From NCBI GenBank assembly GCA_023653115.1, contig JAMNXO010000002.1, positions 228,814-292,813 of the forward strand: a stretch of DNA of 64,000 nt, in the 5' to 3' direction. The notes under the pieces were generated by a model, which saw only the letters and a program-made list of their open reading frames with translations, did not search any database and was not told where the DNA came from. Position numbers and translations under genes: made by a program. This document shows, in pieces, positions 8,854 through 16,896 of this stretch (position 1 is the first letter of the stretch; each line of letters begins with the position of its first letter). Source of the stretch: Erythrobacter sp. (lineage in GTDB: Bacteria; Pseudomonadota; Alphaproteobacteria; Sphingomonadales; Sphingomonadaceae).

Positions 8854-11187
8854 TCAAAACTCAAACAGCGCTTCGATGCCGATGTTCCGGCCGCGCATCA
8901 GCGGGCTGAACGTGCCGAGCTGCGGATCCGGCGCAAACGGACGACGCACGCCGGTCGAGTTCGGGCCACCGAACGGCACCTGCGTGTCGCCACCTTCCTG
9001 CACTTCGTCGAGCAGGTTGCGGCCATAGACCGACAGCGACAGGCCATCCACCGGGGTTTCCCAGGTGATGTTGGCTTCGAGGTTCGACAGCGCGTTGAGC
9101 CAGCCGAGGTTGTCGTCGGTGTAGGCGGCCTCGTCGCGATACTGGTAGTTCACGCGGGTGAGGAACTTGCTGCTGCCGACGTTGAGCTCGTGGATGAGGC
9201 CCATGCCCACCGTGATCGGGGGGACGCGCGGCAGGCTCAGCGCCAGGTCGGTGTCGTTGATGACCCCGTCGCCCGAGATGTCGAACAGCACCTCGTCATA
9301 CTGGGCATCGATGATCCCGATATTGGCGGTGAAGGCGAGCGATTCCGACACGCGCATGCGCGCTTCGGCTTCGAAGCCGGTGATCGTCGCATCGGCGGTG
9401 TTGAGGATGTTCTGCACCACGCCCGCGCCCGGATCAGCCAGGTTCACTTCGCGCTGCATATTGCCGACCTTGGTGATGTAGGCAGCCGCATTGAGCGTGA
9501 GGGCACCGTCGGCAGTCTGGAACTTGCCGCCGATCTCGTAATTGTCGACCTTCTCTTCATCGAAGAACAGGTTGCCGGTTGCCGCAAAGGCGCGGTTGAA
9601 CACGGCGACGTTGGTGATGCGGAAGTTGTAGCCGCCCGAACGGTAGCCACGGCTCCAGTGACCGTAGATCTGGCTGTCAGCAAATTCATACTGCAGGCCG
9701 AGCTTGGGCGAGAGGTTGCGGAACCGCACGCGATCGGTGAAGCCGTTGGTTTCGGTCGCCGGGTTGAACGGGGTGGTGCCGGTCGGGCAGGTGCCCTGCA
9801 GCACCGAACAGGCTGCGCGCGGCAGGACATAGGTGACGCCCGCGTCCTTGGTTTCCTGGTTCCAGCGGATGCCCGCGATCACCGAGAGATTGTCGAACAG
9901 TTCGTACTGCGCGTTGGCGAACACGCCGATCACCTCGTGCTCCTGCGAACCGCCGCCGTAGAACACCGGCGGCTGGAGGTTGACCGGCAGGTCGCGCCGC
10001 AGCTCGCGGTTTTCGGTGTAGGCGAGATCCTGCTGGAACCAGAACCCGCCGAAGGTCAGATCGAGCCGGTCGGTCGAGATCGCGTAGCGCAATTCGTTCG
10101 AGAACTGCTCCTGCGCGGTTTCGGTGCTCGAGTGGAACAGGAAACGCGGGGTCGCATCGATGTCGCCGCGGGTGGTGGCGTCATACTGGCGCCAGCCGAA
10201 CACGTTGGTGAGCGTGCCTGCGCCGATATCGAGGGTCGCGGTGAGCGAGCCGGTCCAGATTTCGTTGGAATAGCTGCCCGGCTCGTCGATAGCGAAGTCG
10301 AAGCTGTTGCGATCGAAGAACGCGCGGTTCTGGGCCGAGGGACCATCGCCTTCGCTCTCGAAATAGTCGAGCTTGCCGAGCAGGGTGAGGCCGCCGAGAC
10401 GGGCTTCGAGCGCGCCGCGCAGGATCTTGGTTTCCGCAGCCCCGTGGTTCGAATTGTCGAACAGGTTGGTGAAGTAGCCTTCGTCCTTGTTGTAATAGGC
10501 GCCGACCTTGAACAGCAGCACGTCTTCGACAATCGGGCCGGAGATCACGCCGCTGACGGTGTAGTTGGGGCCGCCGCGGCCGCCATCGAGCGCCGGACCG
10601 TCAACCGCCGCGCGGAACTTGCCGCGGAAGTCTTCGGTAGGGTTGCCGGTGTTGATCACCACCGCGCCGCCGGTGACGTTGCGGCCGAACAGCACGCCCT
10701 GCGGGCCGCGCAGGATTTCGACGCTGTCGAGGTCGAACAGATCGAACACCACGCCGCCGTTGATGCCGAGATAGACGCCATCAACGAACACGCCGACGGT
10801 CGGGTCGATCGAGGGGATCGAGGAGTTGATGCCGAGGCCGCGGACGGTGAAGTTGGCAGTGCCGCGGCTGGTGCCGACCTGATCGAGGCTGACAGTCGGA
10901 GCCTGGAACGAAAGGCCCGAGATGTCGCGGATCTTGTAGGCTTCAAGCGTGCCGGCGTTGAACGCGGTCACAGCCAGCGGCACGTCCTGCACGTTTTCGG
11001 CGTCGCGGGTCTTGGTGCCGGTAACGAGGATCTCGTTGATCGCATCGAGCGTGCTGGTGGGTTCTTCCTGCACGGGCGCATCGGAATCCTGGGCGAAAGC
11101 GGCGACGGGGGTGAGGGTTGCCGTGCCCAGCATAAGGGCAAGCTTGCCGAGCCGGAGGGGGCTCCGCATGGGGGTTGCGGTGTTCAT
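8854..11187 (-). CDS. TonB-dependent outer-membrane receptor
   Basis: The 777-residue receptor has a signal peptide (LMLGTATLTPVAAFAQ), a TonB box-like INEILVTGTKTRD, a plug domain (TANFTVRGLGINSS; VEILRGPQGVLFGRNVTGG) and a barrel ending in Phe (IGIEALFEF). The plug sequence is of the broad FecA/FyuA-like class common in sphingomonads; the ligand is unknown. The ATG at 11187 is preferred over one 16 codons upstream because GGGAGA stands about 9 nt before it and the signal peptide follows. No inner-membrane transporter or regulator is adjacent. A hairpin/terminator region lies beyond its stop. Confidence 0.9.
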   Translation of the reverse strand: MNTATPMRSPLRLGKLALMLGTATLTPVAAFAQDSDAPVQEEPTSTLDAINEILVTGTKTRDAENVQDVPLAVTAFNAGTLEAYKIRDISGLSFQAPTVSLDQVGTSRGTANFTVRGLGINSSIPSIDPTVGVFVDGVYLGINGGVVFDLFDLDSVEILRGPQGVLFGRNVTGGAVVINTGNPTEDFRGKFRAAVDGPALDGGRGGPNYTVSGVISGPIVEDVLLFKVGAYYNKDEGYFTNLFDNSNHGAAETKILRGALEARLGGLTLLGKLDYFESEGDGPSAQNRAFFDRNSFDFAIDEPGSYSNEIWTGSLTATLDIGAGTLTNVFGWRQYDATTRGDIDATPRFLFHSSTETAQEQFSNELRYAISTDRLDLTFGGFWFQQDLAYTENRELRRDLPVNLQPPVFYGGGSQEHEVIGVFANAQYELFDNLSVIAGIRWNQETKDAGVTYVLPRAACSVLQGTCPTGTTPFNPATETNGFTDRVRFRNLSPKLGLQYEFADSQIYGHWSRGYRSGGYNFRITNVAVFNRAFAATGNLFFDEEKVDNYEIGGKFQTADGALTLNAAAYITKVGNMQREVNLADPGAGVVQNILNTADATITGFEAEARMRVSESLAFTANIGIIDAQYDEVLFDISGDGVINDTDLALSLPRVPPITVGMGLIHELNVGSSKFLTRVNYQYRDEAAYTDDNLGWLNALSNLEANITWETPVDGLSLSVYGRNLLDEVQEGGDTQVPFGGPNSTGVRRPFAPDPQLGTFSPLMRGRNIGIEALFEF

Positions 11188-11268
11188 GTTATAACTCTCC
11201 CTGAGTTGAGGGCCGCCCCAATAGCAATGCGTCACACAATTGCAACCTGTGGCGGCCGTGCGCTTGCG

Positions 11269-11288
11269 CTTGCAGGCGAGCCTGCAAG
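11269..11288. repeat. perfect 8-bp inverted repeat between glnD and the TonB receptor
   Basis: CTTGCAGG (11269-11276) and CCTGCAAG (11281-11288) flank a 4-nt loop. It lies 26 bp past the glnD stop on the minus strand and could stall or end glnD transcription, but no T-run follows. It could equally be an operator upstream of the receptor gene. Confidence 0.35.
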
Positions 11289-11313
11289 CATCTGTATCTC
11301 ATGTATTTTGCAA

Positions 11314-14073
11314 TTACACCTGTTCGAGCTGCTGCTGGCGGTGATCGCTCGCGGCCTCGAGCAGGCGCGCCTCGATTTCCGCCAGCCGCTCGGGCGTCTT
11401 GATCTTCGCAGCCGTCAGATCGGTGACATAGAAGGTGTCCGCCGCGGCCTCGCCATAGGCGGTGATGTGCGCCGAATGGACGATCAGGTTGGCCTTGTAG
11501 AGCGCGTGCGCCAGCCGGTTGAGCAGCGCGGGCCGATCGCGCGCGGTCACCTCGATCACCGTGAAATTGTTCGAGGCGTCATTATCGAACCCGACCCGCG
11601 GGGCGACATCGAAGGCTTTCGCGCGAGAGTGCGCCAAGGGCCTGGCCGCCAGTTTCGGCACCAGTTCGACCTTGGCGAGCAGCGCGTCGCGGATGCCCTT
11701 GTGGATGCGAGCGATCTGCGCCTCCTCGCGGAACGGCTGGCCGAACTGGTCCTGCACCAGGAAATTGTCGACCGCATAGCCAGAGCGCGCGGTGTGGATG
11801 CGCGCATCGATGATGTTCGCGCCCGCCAGGTGGATGCCGCCGGCCATGCGGTAGAACAGCCCCGGATGGTCGGCCGCGATCACGCTGACGCGGGTCGCGC
11901 CGCGGGTCTCGTCGGGCTCGCAATGGATCGACAGCTGCTCGCCGGCGGCCTGGGCAGCGTCATATTGCCTGAGGTTGCCTGCGATGATGTCCTCGGGCTC
12001 GGCGATCCAGTAGGCATCGCCCAGCAGCGCGCCAGCGGTGTCGACCAGCTGCTCCTGATCGCCCAGCGCCCGCGCCACTGCGTCCTTCTTGGCCGCCACC
12101 CGCTGTTTGCGTCCGTGACCCTTGTGGCCCAGCCGCAGCCGTTCCTCGGTGGCATCGTAGAGCTCGCCCAGCAGCTGGCCCTTCCAGCTGTTCCACGTGC
12201 CCGGCCCGACCGCGCGGATATCGACTGCGGTGAGGATCGCGAGATTGCGCAGGCGTTCCAGACTCTGCACTTCGCCGGCAAAATCCTCGATCGTCTTGGG
12301 ATCGGTGAGATCGCGCTTCTGCGCGGTGCGGCTCATCAGCAGGTGGTGGAACACCAGCCAGGCGACGAGATCGGTCTCCTTCTCGTCCAGCCCGAAGCGC
12401 GGGCACAGCCGGTGCGCGACATCGGCGCCCAGCACAGAGTGATCGCCCCCGCGTCCCTTGGCGATATCGTGCAGCAGCACCGCAACATACAGCGCGCGGC
12501 GCGACGCGAGCCGCGGGATCTCGCGGGTGGCGCGCGGATGATCGGCCTTGAGCAGCCCGCGCTCGATCTGGCTGAGCAGGCCGATCGCACGGATGGTGTG
12601 CTCGTCGACCGTGTAGTGGTGATACATATCGAACTGCATCTGCGCGTTGACCCGGCCGAAATCGGGCACGAAGCGGCCGAACACGCCCGCCTCGTTCATC
12701 CAGCGCAGCGCGGTTTCGGGATCCTTGCGGCCCGCCAGCAGATCGAGGAACAGGCCGTTGGCGCGCTTGTCGCGGCGCACTTTCGCATCGATCAGGCGTG
12801 CATCGCGGCCGACCTGCCGCATGGTTTCGGGGTGGACCTCCAGCCCCTCGGCCTCGGCCAGCTGGAACACCTCGACCAGCCGCACCGGATCGGCCCGGAA
12901 CCAGTCGTCGCCCGGCGCACGCAGCCGTCCGCCCTCGACCATATAGCCCTTGAACACGCGAGGACGCTGGGTCCATCCGGCGAAAAACCCGCTGCGGGTG
13001 CGCTTGCGCGCAAACTCCTCGTCGAGGTGGGCAAGGAACACGCCGGTCAGGCTGCCGACGCGTTTCACCTGCAGGAAGTAGTATTGCATGAACCGCTCGA
13101 CCGCGCTCTTGCCCGGGCGGTCGGCGAAGTGCATCCGCTCGGCCACCCGCCGCTGGAGATCGAAGGTCAGCCGGTCCTCGGCGCGGTCGGTGATGTTGTG
13201 CATATGGCAGCGCACCGCCAGCAGAAACCCTTCGGCGCGGCGGAAGCTGCGATATTCACCTGTTGTCAGCAGGCCCACGTCCACCAGCTCGGCGGCGTTC
13301 TGCACGCGGTGGACATATTTGCCGATCCAGTAGAGCGTCTGGAGATCGCGCAAGCCGCCCTTGCCGTCCTTGACGTTGGGTTCGACCACATAGCGGCTAT
13401 CGCCCATGCGCTTGTGCCGCGCATCGCGTTCGGCGAGCTTCTGCGTGAGGAACTGCCGTTCGCTGCCGCGCACCACCTCGTTCCAGAACCGCTGGCGCAA
13501 TTCCTCGTAAAGCGCCTGATCGCCCCACACCAGCCGCCCTTCGAGCAAGGCGGTGCGGATGGTGAGATCCTCGCGCGCCATGCGCATCGTATCGGCGACC
13601 GTGCGGCTCGAATGGCCGACCTTCAGGCCCAGATCCCACAGCAGATAGAGCATCGCCTCGATCACCTGCTCGCACCACGGCGAGCGGCGCATCGGGGTGA
13701 TGAAGGCGATGTCGATATCCGAATGCGGTGCCATCTCGGCGCGCCCGTAACCGCCCACCGCCAGGATCGCGAGCCGTTCTGCCTGCGTGCGATTGGGCAC
13801 TGGGTAGAGATGCGTGGTCACGTGATCATGGATCACCCGCAGCAGCTGATCGGTCAGGAAGGAATAGCCCCCCGTCACGTCATGCCCGGCAGACGGCGCC
13901 TCGGCCAGCCGCCGGGCCAGTTCGGCGCGGCCTTGATCGAGCGCCGCCCGCAGCGACTTGACGATTGCAGCGCGCGCCGCCTCGCCGCCGCCTGCGTGCA
14001 GGCCAGCGACCTCATCGGCCAGAACGCGCCGGTCAATGATCGCCCTCTGGCCGGGAACGCGGCGAGGGCTCAT
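11314..14073 (-). CDS. glnD: [protein-PII] uridylyltransferase/uridylyl-removing enzyme
   Basis: This 919-residue bifunctional nitrogen sensor adds or removes UMP on PII proteins according to glutamine level. The nucleotidyltransferase motif GGYGRAEMAPHSDIDIAF lies near residue 115. The HD phosphohydrolase motif LLHDIAKGRGGDHS lies near 530. Two C-terminal ACT domains begin near 735 (SVIAADHPGLFYRMAGGIHL) and 845 (TVIEVTARDRPALLNRLAHA). All domains of a full GlnD are present and the length is usual. It lies 7 bp downstream of an acyl-CoA synthetase on the same strand, so the two are probably co-transcribed. Confidence 0.95.
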   Translation of the reverse strand: MSPRRVPGQRAIIDRRVLADEVAGLHAGGGEAARAAIVKSLRAALDQGRAELARRLAEAPSAGHDVTGGYSFLTDQLLRVIHDHVTTHLYPVPNRTQAERLAILAVGGYGRAEMAPHSDIDIAFITPMRRSPWCEQVIEAMLYLLWDLGLKVGHSSRTVADTMRMAREDLTIRTALLEGRLVWGDQALYEELRQRFWNEVVRGSERQFLTQKLAERDARHKRMGDSRYVVEPNVKDGKGGLRDLQTLYWIGKYVHRVQNAAELVDVGLLTTGEYRSFRRAEGFLLAVRCHMHNITDRAEDRLTFDLQRRVAERMHFADRPGKSAVERFMQYYFLQVKRVGSLTGVFLAHLDEEFARKRTRSGFFAGWTQRPRVFKGYMVEGGRLRAPGDDWFRADPVRLVEVFQLAEAEGLEVHPETMRQVGRDARLIDAKVRRDKRANGLFLDLLAGRKDPETALRWMNEAGVFGRFVPDFGRVNAQMQFDMYHHYTVDEHTIRAIGLLSQIERGLLKADHPRATREIPRLASRRALYVAVLLHDIAKGRGGDHSVLGADVAHRLCPRFGLDEKETDLVAWLVFHHLLMSRTAQKRDLTDPKTIEDFAGEVQSLERLRNLAILTAVDIRAVGPGTWNSWKGQLLGELYDATEERLRLGHKGHGRKQRVAAKKDAVARALGDQEQLVDTAGALLGDAYWIAEPEDIIAGNLRQYDAAQAAGEQLSIHCEPDETRGATRVSVIAADHPGLFYRMAGGIHLAGANIIDARIHTARSGYAVDNFLVQDQFGQPFREEAQIARIHKGIRDALLAKVELVPKLAARPLAHSRAKAFDVAPRVGFDNDASNNFTVIEVTARDRPALLNRLAHALYKANLIVHSAHITAYGEAAADTFYVTDLTAAKIKTPERLAEIEARLLEAASDHRQQQLEQV

Positions 14074-14080
14074 CGCCGGC

Positions 14081-15796
14081 TCACGCCGCGACTGCCTCGC
14101 CGGTGTAGCGCGCCTTGACGGTGCGCTTGTCGATCTTTTGCGTGCCGAGCCGGGGCAGAGCCTCCTCGGTGATCCAGATCTGGTGTTCGAGCGGCACCTT
14201 GAACGGCGCGATCCGCTCCAGCAGGAAGGCGCGAAGCTCGGCAGGCGTGATCGCCGGGTGGCCGTCCTTCATGCGGTAGACCGCCGCCGGCACCTCGCCG
14301 AAGCGTTCGCACGGCAAGCCGAACACCGAGCATTCACCCACATCGTCATGCGCGTAGATCGCGTCTTCCACTTCGATGCACGAGATATTCTCGCCGCCGC
14401 GGATGATGATGTCCTTCTTGCGGTCGACGATGAACAGATAGCCGTCCTCGTCGAGATAGCCGAGATCGCCGGTGCGGAAATAGCCGGTGTCGGTGAAGGC
14501 GGCCTTGGTCGCCTCCTCGTTCTTCCAATAGCCGCGGAAATTGGCGACCGAGCGGATGCAAACCTCGCCCACCTGACCCTGCGCAAGCACCTTGCCGGCA
14601 TCATCAAGGATCGCCAGATCGACCAGGGGCTTGGATGCGCGGCCCGTCGAACCGGGCTTGGCGAGGTAGTTCTCGTTGAAATTGCCGCAGCCCACCGCGT
14701 TGGTTTCAGTCAGGCCATAGCCCAGCAGCGGGAACCCGCCGGGGAAGGCTTCCTTGATGCGGGTGACGTGTTCCACCGGACGCGGCGCACCGCCCGCGGC
14801 AAAGCTCTTGCACGCCGACAGATCGTAATTGGCGCGGTCGGGGTGGTTGGCGATTTCATAGCTCATCAGCGGCACGCCGACGAAGTAGGTAACCTTTTCT
14901 TCCGCCATCAGCCGGATCGCGAGGCCGGCGTCCCACTTGGGCATCAGCACCAGCTTGCGTGCGATCGCGAAGCTTTGCAGGAACAGCGGCACTTCGCCGG
15001 TCACGTGGAACAGCGGCACGGCCACCAGCGCGCAGGGCTGCGCCGTCATCGGGCCGTCCACGCTTTCGACATGGACCTTGGCCATCGCGCTCTGGGCGAT
15101 GTAGTTCATGACGCCGTTCACCACGCCGCGGTGATCCGACCATGCGCCCTTGGACTTGCCGGTCGAACCGGAGGTGTAGAGGATGGTGGCGATATCATCG
15201 GGGCCGATGCTTGCCAGCAGCGTCATCGCCGCGCTGGTGCCCTGCGGCAGCGCCCAGACATTGGCAAGGCCTTCCGACGGCGCATTGCCGTGGGTGAACA
15301 GCACGATCTTCGCCCCGTGCGCATGGCCGTCAAGCCGCGCGGCGCGGGGCTCGTCAGCGAGCAGCAGCTTGCACTCGGCGAGCTCGATTCCGTAGGCCAG
15401 CTCCTCGCCCGACGAAAAGCCGTTGAGCAGCGTGGCGCAGCCGCCCGCCATCAGGATGCCCATATAGGCGATCATCCAGTTGGCCGAATTGCGCGCGGCG
15501 ATGCCGATCCGGTCGCCTTTGACGATGCCATGATCGCGCACCAGGCTTTCCGCCACACAGGTCGCCGCGCCGTAAGCCTCGGCAAAGGTCAGGCGGATGT
15601 CGCCATCGACGATGAAGGGCAGATCGCGGTGTTCGTTGCAGAAATGCGCGAAATAATGCGCTAGGCTCGGCGGCGCACCGGCGAAGGCGGGCATTTCCAC
15701 CCCGTCGCGCACGAAGGGCACCGTGGCAAAGGGCTGGCCCTCGGCGGTCAGCGCGGTGATGATGGCTTCAAGCGCATTGTCCAGCTGGGTGGGCAT
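14081..15796 (-). CDS. AMP-dependent acyl-CoA synthetase/ligase
   Basis: The 571-residue adenylate-forming enzyme would activate a carboxylic acid to acyl-AMP and then acyl-CoA. The P-loop-like motif ATILYTSGSTGKSKGAWSDH is at about residue 190. The A5-type motif LLGYGLTETNAVGCG, the hinge region YFRTGDLGYLDEDGYLFIVD with RKKDIIIRGGENIS, and the C-terminal catalytic lysine region GTQKIDKRTVK are all present. The substrate cannot be told from sequence. The ATG at 15796 has GGAAAGGAC about 6 nt upstream; ORF extensions to 15856 lack this. glnD follows 7 bp after the stop. Confidence 0.9.
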   Translation of the reverse strand: MPTQLDNALEAIITALTAEGQPFATVPFVRDGVEMPAFAGAPPSLAHYFAHFCNEHRDLPFIVDGDIRLTFAEAYGAATCVAESLVRDHGIVKGDRIGIAARNSANWMIAYMGILMAGGCATLLNGFSSGEELAYGIELAECKLLLADEPRAARLDGHAHGAKIVLFTHGNAPSEGLANVWALPQGTSAAMTLLASIGPDDIATILYTSGSTGKSKGAWSDHRGVVNGVMNYIAQSAMAKVHVESVDGPMTAQPCALVAVPLFHVTGEVPLFLQSFAIARKLVLMPKWDAGLAIRLMAEEKVTYFVGVPLMSYEIANHPDRANYDLSACKSFAAGGAPRPVEHVTRIKEAFPGGFPLLGYGLTETNAVGCGNFNENYLAKPGSTGRASKPLVDLAILDDAGKVLAQGQVGEVCIRSVANFRGYWKNEEATKAAFTDTGYFRTGDLGYLDEDGYLFIVDRKKDIIIRGGENISCIEVEDAIYAHDDVGECSVFGLPCERFGEVPAAVYRMKDGHPAITPAELRAFLLERIAPFKVPLEHQIWITEEALPRLGTQKIDKRTVKARYTGEAVAA

Positions 15797-15988
15797 GCGG
15801 GTCCTTTCCTCTCTCATTATGTGGAAGGCCAGCGCGCCTGTTGCACGTCCGGCCATCCGATCCCGTTATCCGCCAGCGGGTCTTACGCCCCTTCCCCTGC
15901 CCTGCGCGCTGTGCCAGAAGCACCTGCGCAACACGGCCAAATCAGGCCCGCCGATACGGCATATCATTGTCAATAAGAGGTTCGCCCC

Positions 15989-16885
15989 GTGCTGTCACTA
16001 CTTGCCGCAAGCGGCGCTGCCGATCCGATCTACTGGGATCAGCTGGGCCTGCGTCCGGGCATCGAACTGGGCTTCTTCACGCTGCGCTTTTACTCGCTGG
16101 CCTATCTGCTCGGCGTGATCTTCGCCTATTGGCATACCTCCAGGATGCTGAAGCAGCCGGGCGCGCCGATGGCGCAGCGCCATGCGGATGATCTGTTCTT
16201 CTACTGCACGCTCGGCGTGATTCTCGGCGGGCGGCTGGGCTATGCCGCGTTCTACACCGGCGGGGAGACCGGCATCCCCAGCGCCTTCACCGATTTTTCG
16301 GGCGATGGCGTCGTGTCGTGGAAGCTGCTGCGCCTGTGGGACGGCGGCATGGCGTTCCACGGCGGGCTGATCGGCGTGACGGTGGCGATGGCTTATGTGG
16401 CCTGGCGCGACAAACTCAACTTCATCCGCGTGGTCGATTACGTCGCTGTCGGCGTGCCGATGGGGATGCTGCTCGGGCGGCTGGCGAATTTCGTCAATGG
16501 CGAGCTGTGGGGCCGCGCCACCGATGTGCCGTGGGCGATGGTGTTCCCCGGTGCCGATGATCTGCCGCGCCACCCCAGCCAGCTGTATCAGGCGGGGCTT
16601 GAAGGCTTGGCGATGCTGATCATCATGCTGCTGCTGTTCTGGACGACCCGCGCGCGCTATCGCCCCGGCCTGCTGGCGGGCGTATTCACGCTCGGCATGG
16701 GGGTCGCCCGCTTCGTTAACGAATTTTTCCGCGAGCCTGATCAACAACTGGCTGACTTTGCCGCCCGGACCGGGTTATCAATGGGCCAATGGCTGACCAT
16801 ACCGCTTATCCTGACTGGGTTGATTGTCGTGCTCTTCGCGCTGCGGAAGAAGCCGCTGGCGAGCGGGGGCGTGCAGCCGGCCTGA
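15989..16885 (+). CDS. lgt: phosphatidylglycerol-prolipoprotein diacylglyceryl transferase
   Basis: This inner-membrane enzyme transfers diacylglycerol from phosphatidylglycerol to the lipobox cysteine of prolipoproteins. The 298-residue protein has about seven hydrophobic segments. It carries the Lgt signature GRLANFVNGELWGR (about 162-175), GGMAFHGGLIGV with the conserved His, and RHPSQLYQAGLEG. The start is GTG at 15989 with AAGAGG about 9 nt upstream. The methyltransferase-fusion gene begins just after or overlapping its 3' end. It is divergent from the acyl-CoA synthetase gene across about 190 bp. Confidence 0.95.
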   Translation: MLSLLAASGAADPIYWDQLGLRPGIELGFFTLRFYSLAYLLGVIFAYWHTSRMLKQPGAPMAQRHADDLFFYCTLGVILGGRLGYAAFYTGGETGIPSAFTDFSGDGVVSWKLLRLWDGGMAFHGGLIGVTVAMAYVAWRDKLNFIRVVDYVAVGVPMGMLLGRLANFVNGELWGRATDVPWAMVFPGADDLPRHPSQLYQAGLEGLAMLIIMLLLFWTTRARYRPGLLAGVFTLGMGVARFVNEFFREPDQQLADFAARTGLSMGQWLTIPLILTGLIVVLFALRKKPLASGGVQPA

Positions 16886-16896
16886 ATGAAGCAGGC

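Noticed and set aside
9190..14118. A 1642-codon plus-strand reading frame
   Set aside because: It is an antisense shadow of glnD and the second TonB receptor produced by high GC content; no motifs were recognised.
13958..15664. A 568-codon plus-strand frame
   Set aside because: Antisense shadow of the acyl-CoA synthetase, which has all adenylate-forming motifs on the minus strand.
16789..16896. Upstream extension of the methyltransferase fusion to an ATG inside lgt
   Set aside because: It would overlap lgt by 97 bp, has no ribosome site and encodes residues that are only the frame shadow of the Lgt C-terminus. It remains possible but less likely than the GTG at 16897.
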